Shown: piece by piece, positions 1 to 8,549 of the stretch
Numbering within the stretch: position 1 is the stretch's first letter
How the letters are laid out: each line of letters starts with the position of its first letter
Assembly: GCA_902826615.1 (NCBI GenBank)
Contig: CADEFN010000004.1
Location: 530,819-584,460 of the forward strand
DNA: 53,642 nucleotides
Origin: an uncultured Gemmatimonadota bacterium
GTDB lineage: Bacteria; Gemmatimonadota; Gemmatimonadetes; Gemmatimonadales; Gemmatimonadaceae
Reading direction: 5' to 3'
The notes under the pieces: generated by a model
Databases searched by the model: none
Told to the model about the DNA's origin: nothing
What the model saw: the letters and a program-made list of their open reading frames with translations, nothing else
Position numbers and translations under genes: made by a program

Positions 1-398
1 TTGACTACGGGGAGCGGCGCATTGGTCTGGCCATCAGCGACCCGTCGCGCACCATTGCCTCCCCCGCCGGGCACATCCTGCGACGCGCAGGCAAACGTCC
101 CCCCGTCGCCGAACTCATCCGACGCATGGTCGCGCTCGAGGCAAACGAAGTAGTGCTGGGGCTCCCCCTCGACGGAAATGGCGACGAAACACCGCGTTGC
201 GCCGAGGTGCGTCTGGTGGGCACTGCGATCGGTGAACGGACCGGTGCGGCGGTTCGGTATGTCGACGAACGCTTCACCACTGCCGCCGCGCTGCGTGCCA
301 TCCGCGAACTCGGTGGCTCTACCGAGGGGCGCAAGGGTGACGTCGATGCGCTGGCCGCGACGGTGTTGCTGCAACATGCGCTGGAGTCGAAGGGATGA
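1..398 (+). CDS. ruvX: RuvX/YqgF-family Holliday junction resolvase-like nuclease (5' end cut by window)
   Basis: The reading frame is open from base 3 and lacks its first residues because the window begins inside the gene; about 131 codons remain. The visible start reads DYGERRIGLAISD, the hallmark first strand of the RNase H-fold YqgF/RuvX family, and VDERFTTAAA and GDVDALAATVLLQ match the conserved C-terminal motifs with the last catalytic Asp. Family members process 16S/23S rRNA 5' ends or branched DNA in the cytoplasm. The stop overlaps the ATG of mltG (ATGA), so the two are translationally coupled; a ruvX-mltG neighbourhood is common in bacteria. The only oddity is truncation by the window edge. 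Confidence 0.9.
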   Translation, partial: DYGERRIGLAISDPSRTIASPAGHILRRAGKRPPVAELIRRMVALEANEVVLGLPLDGNGDETPRCAEVRLVGTAIGERTGAAVRYVDERFTTAAALRAIRELGGSTEGRKGDVDALAATVLLQHALESKG

Positions 399-1411
399 GG
401 GGCGAGCTCCCGTCGTCTCCGCGAAAGCGGGGAGCTCTCTTGGCCTGCACTGCCGCACTGGCGATCCTCACCGCATGCGGTGGCGACCCGACACCGCGCC
501 GCGTGGTAATCCCGCCTGGCACACCCTTCCGAACGGCCGCTGACTCCCTGGCCTCTCGCAAGGTCATCCGCTTTCCTGCGTTGTTCGCCCGGTACGCATC
601 ACTGACGGGCCGCGACCGCGCCATCAAGGCCGGTACCTACCAGTTTGCAGCTTCTCAATCGTGGGGAGAGTTACTCGACGCCCTGGCAGGTGGTCGCGGG
701 TTGATGGCCATGATCACCATTCCCGAAGGCTGGAATCTCGGGAAGATCATGCCGCAGCTCGCCCGCGTACTGGAGGTGCCACCGGAATCGGTGATGGCCG
801 CCGTCTCGGATAGCGCCCTGCGCCGCAGACTGAACGTCCCCACACCCACGGTGGAGGGATACCTCTTTCCCGACACCTACGCCTTTGCGCCCGGCACCAC
901 GGCCCGTGACGCCGTTGCCGCCATGGTTGATCGATTCGAGCAAAAGTGGAAACCCGAATGGGATGAACGCGGCAAGGTCATGGCCATGACTCGTCACGAC
1001 CTCATGTCGCTCGCCGCCATCATCGAGACCGAGGCGCGCGTGCCTGAGGAGCGCCCCATCATCTCGGCGGTGTATCACAACCGGCTCAAGATCGGGATGC
1101 GTCTCCAGGCCGACCCCACCGTTCAGTACGCGTTAGGCAAACATGTCGAACGGGTGCTCTTCAAGGACCTCGAGGTCGACTCGCGCTACAACACGTACAA
1201 ATACGCCGGGCTCCCGCCGGGCCCCATCGCCTCTCCGGGTGCGCCGAGCATGGATGCCGCAGCCAACCCGGCGAATGTGCCGTGGCTCTACTTTGTCGCC
1301 CACCCCGATGGCCACCACGAGTTCCGGCGCACCTTCCGCGAACACGCCGAAGCAATCCGGGCCGTCAAACGCGCACGGACGACCGCAAAACGCGACAGCG
1401 CTGACAATTAA
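395..1411 (+). CDS. mltG: Endolytic murein transglycosylase MltG, lipoprotein-anchored form
   Basis: The 338-residue YceG-like protein cleaves nascent glycan strands in the periplasm to end peptidoglycan chain growth. Family hallmarks are EGYLFPDTY (residues 154-162), the catalytic Glu in AIIETEAR (E211) and the closing YNTYKYAGLPPGPI segment. Most MltG proteins have an N-terminal transmembrane helix. Here the N-terminus is a basic stretch, a short hydrophobic run and LTAC at residues 25-28, which reads as a lipobox, so the protein is probably lipid-anchored. A LysM-like N-terminal part follows at about residues 35-100. The start overlaps the ruvX stop, and the stop TAA is directly followed by the rlmI-like ATG, so the three form one operon. 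GTTAGGC occurs in frame near codon 246 as Ala-Leu-Gly. Confidence 0.92.
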   Translation: MRGELPSSPRKRGALLACTAALAILTACGGDPTPRRVVIPPGTPFRTAADSLASRKVIRFPALFARYASLTGRDRAIKAGTYQFAASQSWGELLDALAGGRGLMAMITIPEGWNLGKIMPQLARVLEVPPESVMAAVSDSALRRRLNVPTPTVEGYLFPDTYAFAPGTTARDAVAAMVDRFEQKWKPEWDERGKVMAMTRHDLMSLAAIIETEARVPEERPIISAVYHNRLKIGMRLQADPTVQYALGKHVERVLFKDLEVDSRYNTYKYAGLPPGPIASPGAPSMDAAANPANVPWLYFVAHPDGHHEFRRTFREHAEAIRAVKRARTTAKRDSADN

Positions 1412-2569
1412 ATGACACGAGCAGTAGTCAGCGCCAAGGGTGCGCTGCGGTGGCGCACTGGTCACCCCTGGATTTTCCGCAGTGATCTGATCGAGCGACC
1501 CGCTACGCCCCCCGGAGTGGTCGCGGTCCATGAGCGCAGCGGCCAGTTGCTGGGGCAGGCCCTCTGGAGCCCCGCGTCGGAGATTTCCCTGCGTCTCCTC
1601 GATCGCGATCCGGCGGCGACCATCGACCAGGCGTGGTGGCGCAACCGGCTGTCGCGCGCCATCACGCGGCGCGATGGGATCGACGCCTCCGCCTGCCGGC
1701 TGGTGCATGGCGAAGGTGATGGGCTCCCCTCCCTGGTGGTGGACCGCTACGACCGGTGGCTCGTGGTCCAGCTGCTGAGCGCCGGGATGGAGTCGTTCCG
1801 CGAGATGATTGTCGCCGAGTTGCTGTCGCTCACTGGGGTGGAAGGGATTCTCGCGCGCAACGACGCCGCGGTGCGCGATCGTGAGGGCCTCGCGCGGAAC
1901 ACCGAACTCCTGCATGGCGAAGTGCCACGCGAGATCGAGGTCCGCGAAGGCGGTATCACCTACCTTGCCGCGCCATGGACGGGGCAGAAGACCGGCGCCT
2001 TTCTCGACCAGCGTGAGAATCGCATCCGCGTGGGACAGGTGGCCCGCGGCCGCGCGCTCGACTGCTTCAGCTATCACGGCTCCTTTGCCCTCCATCTGGC
2101 CGCGCGCGCCGATCATGTGATTGCCGTTGACTCGTCAGGCGAGGCACTGGACCGTGCCGCGCAGAATGCCGCGCGAAACGGACGCAGCAATATCGAATTC
2201 GTCGAGGCCAACGCCTTCGACTACCTGCGTGACGCTGAGCGTGCGGGGACGAAGTTCGAGACCGTCGTCGTGGACCCGCCGGCCTTTGCCAAGAACAAGC
2301 AGTCGCTTGGAAACGCCATTCGCGGCTACCACGAGATCAACCTGCGCGCCATGCGTCTCCTCGCTCCGGGTGGCATGCTCTTCACGGCGAGCTGTTCGTA
2401 CCACCTCACCAAATCCCGCTTTCTGGAGATGATTGAGGGGGCCGCCGCGGACAGTGGCCGGCGCCTCTCGCTGCGCGAACTCTCCGGCCAGCCACTCGAC
2501 CATCCCGAGATCCTCTCGATTCCCGAGACCGGCTATCTCAAGGGTGCGCTCGTGGAGGCCATGGATTAG
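1412..2569 (+). CDS. rlmI: Class I rRNA large-subunit methyltransferase, RlmI type (PUA plus SAM domain)
   Basis: The 385-residue protein probably makes 5-methylcytosine in 23S rRNA using S-adenosylmethionine. An N-terminal PUA-like RNA-binding domain covers about residues 1-75 (KGALRWRTGHPWIFRSD). The EEHAD-like middle ends in KTGAFLDQREN, followed by a Rossmann methyltransferase with the SAM loop around ALDCFSYHGSFAL, DPPAFAKNK as motif IV, and ASCSYH carrying the motif VI Cys. Length and motif order fit RlmI/RlmK-type proteins. It starts one base after the mltG stop, so transcription with ruvX-mltG is likely. The exact rRNA position modified is by family only; other members of COG1092 would look similar. 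Confidence 0.85.
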   Translation: MTRAVVSAKGALRWRTGHPWIFRSDLIERPATPPGVVAVHERSGQLLGQALWSPASEISLRLLDRDPAATIDQAWWRNRLSRAITRRDGIDASACRLVHGEGDGLPSLVVDRYDRWLVVQLLSAGMESFREMIVAELLSLTGVEGILARNDAAVRDREGLARNTELLHGEVPREIEVREGGITYLAAPWTGQKTGAFLDQRENRIRVGQVARGRALDCFSYHGSFALHLAARADHVIAVDSSGEALDRAAQNAARNGRSNIEFVEANAFDYLRDAERAGTKFETVVVDPPAFAKNKQSLGNAIRGYHEINLRAMRLLAPGGMLFTASCSYHLTKSRFLEMIEGAAADSGRRLSLRELSGQPLDHPEILSIPETGYLKGALVEAMD

Positions 2570-2644
2570 GCTCGAAACGCGGCTGGCAATGCTCGCGGCC
2601 CGCGGTCCCGGCCGTATCTTGAGGCTCCCACTGCCGACCGTGCC

Positions 2645-4531
2645 ATGCGAAATCTCCCGATCCGCGTCGTCTTTGCTGCCCTTGCGGCGTCCCTCGCCGT
2701 TGCGACCACCGCGGTAGCCCAACGCACACAGAAGCCCCCGCTGCACGGCCGGCATTGGATGGCCGTGACGGGCAAGCCACTCGGCGCCACCGCCGGGGCC
2801 ATGACCTTCCAGAAGGGCGGCAATGCCGTGGACGCCGCCTGCGCCATGCTCGGCGCCGTCGCCACCATGTGGGATGTGCTCAGCTGGGGCGGGGAAACCC
2901 AGGCACTCATCTACAATCCCAAACTCAAGAAGGTTGTCGGGATCAACGCGTTAGGCGTGGCACCGGCCGGCGCAACCCCGGCGTATTTCCGCACCCGCGG
3001 GATGAACAACCCGCCGGAGTTCGGCCCTCTTGCGGCGGTCACCCCCGGCACACCGGGTGGGCTGATGACGATGCTCGCTGAATACGGCACGTTGTCCCTG
3101 GCCGAGGTGCTGGCGCCGGCTATCCAGATGGCGGATGGGTATGCCATCGAGGCCCAGACCGCGAACTCCATCGAGACCAACAAGTCGCAGCTCAAGAAGT
3201 GGAAATACGCTCGCGACATCATGCTGCCCCACGGCGGGCAGTCGCGCGAAGCGCCCGAGGCGGGGGAGTTGTTTGTCCAGAAGGACCTGGCCACCACGCT
3301 GCGCAAACTCGTCGAAGCAGAAGCCGCTGCCCTCAAGCAGGGCAAGTCGCGCAAGGAAGCCATTTATGCCGCTTATGATCGCTTCTACAAGGGCGATATC
3401 GCCGAAGAGATCGTGCGTGGCACACGCGAAGAAGGGGGGCTCTTCACACGCGAAGACCTGGCCAACTGGAAGGTGAAGATCGAGGAGCCCACGGTCACCA
3501 ACTACCGCGGTGTCGACGTCTACAAACTGCAGCAGTGGACCCAGGGCCCCGCCCTGCTCCAGGCGCTCAACATCCTCGAGAACGCCGACCTCAAGAGCAT
3601 GGGCTTCAACAGCACCAAGTACATCCACACCGTGTACCAGGCGATGTCGATGGCCTTTGCCGATCGCGACTTCTACTACGGTGACCCGGCTTTTGCGCCC
3701 GCCGAGCCGATGCGTGGTCTCATGTCCAAGGAGTATGCCCGCACCCGCTTTGCCTCGATGCTCAAGGACCGCAACGACGCCACCATCAAACCCGGCGATC
3801 CCTATCCCTTCCAGGGAGAAACCAATCCCTTCGCCGATCTCCTCGCCAAGTGGAGTGTGACCGGTGCGCCGGCCGACATGCCAAAAAGCGGACAGCAGGA
3901 CCGGGTGGTGCCAGAGAACGAGCACCTGAGTTTCGAGGAGGGCTTCTACGCCGGCACCACCTCCATCCAGACGGCTGACTCGTCAGGCTGGGTGGTGTCC
4001 ATCACGCCCTCTGGCGGGTGGGTGCCGGCCGTGATTGCCGGGCGTACCGGGGTGGGGCTGAGCCAGCGCGGGCAGAGTTTTGTCACCCATCCCGGCGACG
4101 GCCCCTTCAACGTCATAGAGCCCGGCAAACGCCCGCGTGTGACGCTCACACCCTCGCTGGCGCTCAAGGACGGTGAACCGTATCTGGCCTTCAGCGTGCA
4201 GGGGGGCGACTCGCAGGACCAGAATCTCCTCCAGTTTTTCCTGAACGTTGTGGAGTTCGGCATGACACCGCAGGAAGCCGTAGAAGCGCCAAACATCAAC
4301 AGCTTCCAGATGCGGTCCTCGTTCGGGGCGCATGAGTCGCGGCCGGGGCGGATTGTGCTCAACGAGTCGGTCCCGTCGTGGACACGGAACGAGTTGCGGC
4401 GCATGGGATACACACTCGAGTTCGAGGAGCGCACCTCCGGGCCGATCACCGCCATCTGGATGGATCGCAAGCACCGCACGTTGTGGGGCGCCGCCTCCAA
4501 CCATGGCGAAGACATGGGGATTGCCTGGTAA
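2645..4531 (+). CDS. ggt: Gamma-glutamyltransferase family N-terminal nucleophile hydrolase, exported
   Basis: The 628-residue protein has a Sec signal peptide (residues 1-25, ending TAVAQ). It is a GGT-fold proenzyme expected to cut itself into large and small subunits and to transfer or hydrolyse gamma-glutamyl groups such as those of glutathione in the periplasm. The large subunit shows FQKGGNAVDAA and the TPGTPGG loop. The nucleophile is probably T438 in GTTSIQ; the usual TTH triad is here TTS, so the residue after the threonine pair is changed. The small subunit holds the GG loop (TPSGGW) and the family's closing AAS(N)HGED-like end. The changed third residue and long central region suggest an unusual substrate range. 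It begins 75 bases after the rRNA methyltransferase. Confidence 0.85.
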   Translation: MRNLPIRVVFAALAASLAVATTAVAQRTQKPPLHGRHWMAVTGKPLGATAGAMTFQKGGNAVDAACAMLGAVATMWDVLSWGGETQALIYNPKLKKVVGINALGVAPAGATPAYFRTRGMNNPPEFGPLAAVTPGTPGGLMTMLAEYGTLSLAEVLAPAIQMADGYAIEAQTANSIETNKSQLKKWKYARDIMLPHGGQSREAPEAGELFVQKDLATTLRKLVEAEAAALKQGKSRKEAIYAAYDRFYKGDIAEEIVRGTREEGGLFTREDLANWKVKIEEPTVTNYRGVDVYKLQQWTQGPALLQALNILENADLKSMGFNSTKYIHTVYQAMSMAFADRDFYYGDPAFAPAEPMRGLMSKEYARTRFASMLKDRNDATIKPGDPYPFQGETNPFADLLAKWSVTGAPADMPKSGQQDRVVPENEHLSFEEGFYAGTTSIQTADSSGWVVSITPSGGWVPAVIAGRTGVGLSQRGQSFVTHPGDGPFNVIEPGKRPRVTLTPSLALKDGEPYLAFSVQGGDSQDQNLLQFFLNVVEFGMTPQEAVEAPNINSFQMRSSFGAHESRPGRIVLNESVPSWTRNELRRMGYTLEFEERTSGPITAIWMDRKHRTLWGAASNHGEDMGIAW

Positions 4532-4559
4532 CATGGCGGTTCTGCCTAACCGGTGACTG

Positions 4560-5585
4560 ATGATGCGTTCCGATCTCCTGGTTGTAACTGCCGGAGCACT
4601 GGCCCTCGCTGCCGTCGGCGCCCCGCGTGAAGGGGCGCGACACGCCTCGGCGTCCGCGCCAGTGGCATCGACGCAGGGGATGCGCTGGTGGAAAGGCAAC
4701 ACACACGCCCATACCCTCAACTCCGACGGCGACTCCTCCCCCGACGACGTCGCGCGCTGGTACAAGGAGCAGGGCTACAATTTCCTGGTCCTCACCGATC
4801 ACAACCACCTCACCTCGGTGGATGGGCTCAACGCCCTCATGGGGGCGGACGACAAATTCCTGATTCTCCCGGGTGAAGAAGTCACCGACCGGTACGGGAG
4901 CCTCCCACTCCACATCAACGGTCTTCTGGTCACCCGCAAGGTGGACCCGCAGGGCGGGAATAGTGTGAGTGAGGTGATCCAGCGCGATGTCGATGCCATC
5001 CGCTCCGCCTCGGGGCTGCCGCACCTCAATCACCCCAACTTCGGGTGGGCCGTCACCGCCGCCGACCTCAAGCGCGTGCGCAATGACAAACTCTTCGAGG
5101 TGTACAACGGGCATCCCCTGGTCAACAACGAGGGTGGTGGCGACCGGCCCAGCCTGGAGGAGATGTGGGACGACATTCTCTCGTCAGGCAAGCTGCTCTA
5201 CGGCCTGGCCACGGACGATGCCCATCATTTCAAGCGTCCCTGGGACCCGACGGCATCAAAACCCGGCAAAGGGTGGATCTACGTGCGCGCGCCACGTCTG
5301 GATGGTCGCGAGCTCATCGCCGCCATGGAACGCGGTGATTTCTACGCGTCGACGGGCGTGGAGCTCACCGACGTGTCCTTCACAAACAAGCGGCTGAGTA
5401 TTGCGGTAAAGCAGGACGGGGTGAGCAAGTACCGGATTGTTTTTATCGGGAACGGAGGCCGCGTGCTCAAGGAAGAGCGCGGCGCGACCGCCAGCTATGA
5501 GCTGCGTGGCGACGAGGGGTATGTGCGCGCGGTGGCGTACGAGTCGAACGGCAAACGAGCCTGGGTGCAGCCGGTCAGGCCGTAG
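4560..5585 (+). CDS. Exported PHP-domain metal-dependent phosphoesterase-like protein
   Basis: The protein has 341 residues. A hydrophobic N-terminus (about residues 4-20) looks like a signal peptide. The PHP fold follows with GNTHAHTLNSDG (residues 47-57), VLTDHNHLT (78-85), EEVTD, HLNHPNFGW, and DDAHH as the last metal-ligand motif, so a trinuclear metal site is plausible. The C-terminal ~80 residues look like a small beta-sandwich. PHP proteins hydrolyse phosphoesters; the substrate here cannot be told. Start ATG at 4560 is followed by another ATG at 4563. It lies 28 bases after ggt in the same direction and overlaps the 3' end of mutM, which is convergent, by 11 bases. A second, membrane-bound PHP protein lies at 25071-26354. 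Confidence 0.8.
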   Translation: MMRSDLLVVTAGALALAAVGAPREGARHASASAPVASTQGMRWWKGNTHAHTLNSDGDSSPDDVARWYKEQGYNFLVLTDHNHLTSVDGLNALMGADDKFLILPGEEVTDRYGSLPLHINGLLVTRKVDPQGGNSVSEVIQRDVDAIRSASGLPHLNHPNFGWAVTAADLKRVRNDKLFEVYNGHPLVNNEGGGDRPSLEEMWDDILSSGKLLYGLATDDAHHFKRPWDPTASKPGKGWIYVRAPRLDGRELIAAMERGDFYASTGVELTDVSFTNKRLSIAVKQDGVSKYRIVFIGNGGRVLKEERGATASYELRGDEGYVRAVAYESNGKRAWVQPVRP

Positions 5586-6411
5586 TCCCCCTGCTGCGAC
5601 TGCCCGTCGCGCGTTTCGGGTGCGACGCGCACTCGGCGCACCAGTACGTACTCCGCGCGCCCTGCGTCACCCGCACAATCGGTGACCGGCAGCGCCGGCA
5701 CCCCTTCCCCTCGCGATCATACACGTTGAAGCGCACGGCGTCACTCACCCCGTCGGCCCCGTAGTACCGCTCGGGATGTTCCAGCGCCTTGCCAAGCGCC
5801 CGCTTCACACCGGTGACCACCGCACGGAGTTCCGCCGGACCTAACGCATTGGCGGGACGTCGCGGATCCACGCGAGCATACCAGAGCGCTTCGCTCGCGT
5901 AGATATTGCCCACCCCGGCCACCACACCCTGATCGAGCAGAGCCACCTTGATCGGCACCCGACGTGTGCGCAGGGCGTCGGCCAACGTTGCATCGTTGAA
6001 GTCCGCCGAGTTGGCTTCGGGGCCCAGATCGGGCAATGGATCGATGTCGGGGGGATACAGTGTGATCCCACCCAGCGCCCGCGAGTCGACGAGGGCCAGT
6101 GCGGCGCCGTCTTCCAGGCGAAAGAGAATCCGCGTATGGGCCGGCAATTCACCCCCGGGCTGCACCGCTGCCCAGTCGCCGGTCATGCGAAAGTGCACGA
6201 GGAGTGACCGGCCACTCGTCAGGCGGAACACCTGGTACTTGCCCCGACGTTCGATGCGCGCGATGCCATCGCCGGCCAGCGAGCGTGAGGCACGTGGGGG
6301 CAGACCCCTGCGCTGCGCCGCATGCAGCACCTCGACCGAGCCGATCCGCTTGCCCTCCGCCACACGACGCGCCACGCTGGCCGCGTATTCGACCTCGGGC
6401 AGCTCAGGCAC
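5575..6411 (-). CDS. mutM: Formamidopyrimidine-DNA glycosylase (Fpg/MutM)
   Basis: The 278-residue bifunctional glycosylase/AP lyase removes 8-oxoguanine and ring-opened purines from DNA. The start is the GTG at 6409-6411, because the mature enzyme must begin with the catalytic proline: the frame then reads (M)PELPEVE. The middle carries the helix-two-turn-helix with GVGNIYASEALW, and the C-terminus has the four-cysteine zinc finger (CRRC...CAEC). The longer upstream open frame is not part of the gene. The start overlaps the end of the metallo-beta-lactamase-fold gene by 8 bases, so the two are probably cotranscribed, and the tail converges on the PHP gene. One GCCTGACGAG word lies inside, encoding Leu-Thr-Ser. 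Confidence 0.95.
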   Translation of the reverse strand: MPELPEVEYAASVARRVAEGKRIGSVEVLHAAQRRGLPPRASRSLAGDGIARIERRGKYQVFRLTSGRSLLVHFRMTGDWAAVQPGGELPAHTRILFRLEDGAALALVDSRALGGITLYPPDIDPLPDLGPEANSADFNDATLADALRTRRVPIKVALLDQGVVAGVGNIYASEALWYARVDPRRPANALGPAELRAVVTGVKRALGKALEHPERYYGADGVSDAVRFNVYDREGKGCRRCRSPIVRVTQGARSTYWCAECASHPKRATGSRSRGTTA

Positions 6412-7348
6412 TTTCCGCTGGCGCCGGAGGCTTCGGCTTCTCCTTGCGGCGCCAATATCGCGCCAGCCCGGGCCATGAGCTCTGGATGGATTTGCGATCC
6501 ACCCACTCGGCCTGCTCCTGAGGCATGCCACTCGTCAGGCGCTGCCACTCCGACTCGGCGAACGCTTCGGCATGATACTCGTCGCTGCGGCTGGTGTCGG
6601 CAATCATTTCCTTCACCTGGGCTGCCCAGTCCACGAGACGCGTCCACATCTCTTCGAGGTGTTCCTGCGGCCTGGCCACCTGGCCGAAGTGAGTGAGGAG
6701 CAGCTGCTCCGGTCTCCATGAGAGCATGAGGTCGATACTCGTCCGCCACGACTCGAGGTCGATATCGGGCGGCGGTGTGACCGGGAGCGCCGGCGTGTTG
6801 TGCTGCGTGGCCTCGCCCGCCACATCGCCAGTGAACACCACCCCTTCCTTCTCGTCGAGGTAGGCGATGTGGTGGATGGCATGCCCCGGTGTGTAGCCGG
6901 CGAGCAGCCGCTTGTGTCCCAGCTTGAGGTGTTCGCCACCCTCGAGCACCACCAGACGATCGCGTGGGACCGCGCCATAGTCGCCAAAGAGCCGAGCCAT
7001 GTCGTCGCCGTAGATCCGGAGTGCGCTGGCGAGGAGACGCGACGGGTCTTCCATGTGCGGGGCTCCGCGTGCATGCACATACACGTGCGCGCGCGGCGAC
7101 TCCTTCACGAGTTGTCCGGCGAAGGCGGCATGATCCAGATGGATATGCGTCAGGAGCACGTGCCGCACGTCACTGAAGGTGGCCCCCATGGCCCCGATTG
7201 CCTGCTCGAGTGCCTCACGAGTCACCGAGGGTCCCGGGTCGACCACGGCCAGCCCGTCACCCGTGTCGATGAGGTAGACCGCCAGCATCTCGGGGGTGAG
7301 CCAGTGGACGTCCGCCTGCATGATCCCTTCGCGAATCCGAACCAGCAT
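6404..7348 (-). CDS. Metallo-beta-lactamase-fold hydrolase
   Basis: The protein has 314 residues starting at the ATG at 7346-7348 (MLVRIREG). It shows the HTHIHLDHAAF metal motif (HxHxDH), followed by YTPGHAIHH and FTGDVAG (metal-ligand His and Asp) and THFG near the C-terminal third. The final ~90 residues are a helical extension rich in Glu and Trp. This arrangement is typical of glyoxalase II-like or quinoprotein-associated hydrolases, but the substrate cannot be told from sequence. It is upstream of and overlaps mutM. The 112-base gap to the divergent gene at 7461 contains several copies of the shared intergenic words. The open frame continues upstream to 7486, but that would overlap the divergent gene and is not preferred. 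Confidence 0.85.
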   Translation of the reverse strand: MLVRIREGIMQADVHWLTPEMLAVYLIDTGDGLAVVDPGPSVTREALEQAIGAMGATFSDVRHVLLTHIHLDHAAFAGQLVKESPRAHVYVHARGAPHMEDPSRLLASALRIYGDDMARLFGDYGAVPRDRLVVLEGGEHLKLGHKRLLAGYTPGHAIHHIAYLDEKEGVVFTGDVAGEATQHNTPALPVTPPPDIDLESWRTSIDLMLSWRPEQLLLTHFGQVARPQEHLEEMWTRLVDWAAQVKEMIADTSRSDEYHAEAFAESEWQRLTSGMPQEQAEWVDRKSIQSSWPGLARYWRRKEKPKPPAPAESA

Positions 7349-7460
7349 AACGCTCCTGCCTGACGAGTAAACGCCTGACGCTAATGATTCCATGCAAGAG
7401 ACCCTTGCGCGCCTGACGAGAGTGCCTAACTTTGCCTTCGACTCCCCTGCCGCGTGAGGC
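7349..7460. promoter_or_regulatory. Divergent intergenic region with clustered GCCTGACGAG / GCCTAAC words
   Basis: The 112-base gap separates two divergent genes and should hold both promoters. It contains GCCTGACGAG at 7358 and again at 7411, GCCTGACG at 7373 and GCCTAAC at 7424. No other stretch of this length in the window is so rich in these words. They may be operator sites for both genes or just an accumulation of the genome-wide word. Confidence 0.45.
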
Positions 7461-8219
7461 ATGTCCCGGCCCTCCCGATCGCTCAAGACCGAATACGAGC
7501 TCTACGTCGACCAGGAGATCGAGAACTATAAGGACTCGATCCCGCGCTCGGCGATTCTTCGTATCGGTGATGAGGCGGTCACGAGCCTGCGGGCCAGCGA
7601 GCAGATGATGTTCGGCGAGATGATGCTCTGTACAGAAGTGGACCGCATCATCCGCAAACGCCTCCGGCTCCCCTCCTACGCCACCTGGCGCCGCCGGCGA
7701 CTCAAGCTCATCGAGGCCTACAAGCGCCCCGAACACTGGGGGATGACCTTCGACGCCCCGCTCGTGCAGGCCCTCCCGTCCGAAGCCGAGGCGCATGTGC
7801 TCGTCCTGGGCCCGCAGGAGGAAGGGACAGCACTCTACCTCGTGGCAAATGGCTGTCAGGTCACCGCGGTCGAAGAAGACCCGGACGGCGTGGAGCGTGT
7901 GATGACAGCGGCTGGCCAGGTCGGCCTTTCCTCCCGGGTCAATGGAATGGTCTCTCCGGTCGACGCATGGTTCCCGGCATCGCCGCTTCACGCCGTCGTG
8001 TCTTCGCCCGCTGCCTTTGAGAAACTCTCCCCGGAAGAACGGGGACGCGTCATCGAGATCCTCAAGAGCGCCACGCTCGATGGCGGGGTGCATCTCGTAC
8101 GCACCCTCGTCGCCGGACAATCGAACCTGAGTCAGGATGAATTGCGCCAGCGCTACTCCGGCTGGGACGTCAACATCCTCGACCAGCACACCTTCCTGGC
8201 GCGCAAAGCCTTCGCCTAG
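7461..8219 (+). CDS. Class I SAM-methyltransferase-like protein, possibly non-catalytic
   Basis: The 252-residue protein has an N-terminal helical region (about 1-95), rich in charged residues and Met. A Rossmann-like half follows: AEAHVLVLGPQEEGTALYLV resembles the SAM loop with GxExGT instead of GxGxG, and TAVEEDPDGVERV gives the acidic residue after strand 2. DAVVSSPAAFEKL would sit at the motif IV position without a typical catalytic motif. It may be a degenerate methyltransferase or a binding protein. A GAGG stretch (7452-7455) lies just ahead of the ATG. It is followed by a small palindrome and a hairpin that may end the transcript. Confidence 0.6.
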   Translation: MSRPSRSLKTEYELYVDQEIENYKDSIPRSAILRIGDEAVTSLRASEQMMFGEMMLCTEVDRIIRKRLRLPSYATWRRRRLKLIEAYKRPEHWGMTFDAPLVQALPSEAEAHVLVLGPQEEGTALYLVANGCQVTAVEEDPDGVERVMTAAGQVGLSSRVNGMVSPVDAWFPASPLHAVVSSPAAFEKLSPEERGRVIEILKSATLDGGVHLVRTLVAGQSNLSQDELRQRYSGWDVNILDQHTFLARKAFA

Positions 8220-8223
8220 GTCG

Positions 8224-8238
8224 GTGTCAGACTGACAC
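8224..8238. promoter_or_regulatory. 15-base perfect palindrome
   Basis: GTGTCAGACTGACAC is an exact inverted repeat of 7-base arms about one central base. It lies 5 bases past the stop of the methyltransferase-like gene. A half site, GTGTCA, recurs about 17 bases on, near 8241. The form is typical of a dimeric repressor site, but no adjacent regulator is seen. Confidence 0.35.
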
Positions 8239-8285
8239 GGGTGTCACTTCCTCCCCGTGTCGTTTCCGCACTTCGAGCGACCCGC

Positions 8286-8310
8286 GCAACAGCCTTCTGT
8301 TGCCCTTTCC
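8286..8310 (+). terminator. Hairpin, possible weak terminator
   Basis: A 7-bp stem (GCAACAG/CTGTTGC) closes a CCTT loop at 8286-8303 and is followed by CCTTTCC. It lies 67 bases past the stop of the gene at 7461-8219. The T-run is weak, so termination is only plausible. Confidence 0.4.
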
Positions 8311-8394
8311 CCCTGTGTACAGCGTGTGGAAAGTCGCGCGTACGCGGGCACGCGTCCTGCCTTCCTTATATGGAGGAAGCCCAACGGCTTCGTG

Positions 8395-8437
8395 ACCGGC
8401 CGTAGTCGACGAACCGTTCTCGTCGGCTACGGCCGGT
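8395..8437 (+). other. Very long hairpin upstream of a small gene
   Basis: Arms 8395-8412 and 8420-8437 pair over 18 positions with a single G-U wobble around a 7-base loop. No T-run follows, so it is unlikely to be a simple terminator. It precedes the 52-codon frame by about 113 bases. A second inverted repeat (ATCACGC near 8495 with GCGTGAT near 8527, enclosing GTAGGGGCCTAC) sits between. The 8220-8549 gap therefore looks like a structured leader or small RNA region rather than empty DNA. Confidence 0.6.
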
Positions 8438-8549
8438 GGTGCATTAACGGTGGCTCCAGCGAGCCCGTCAGTACGGGGGTGGGGGTCAAATCCATCACGC
8501 GTGTTTTCACGTAGGGGCCTACAATGCGTGATCAACGGGGGGAAACGAG

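Noticed and set aside
6412-6531. 40-codon upstream extension of mutM
   Set aside because: The catalytic proline must be residue 2; only the GTG at 6409-6411 gives (M)PELPEVE.
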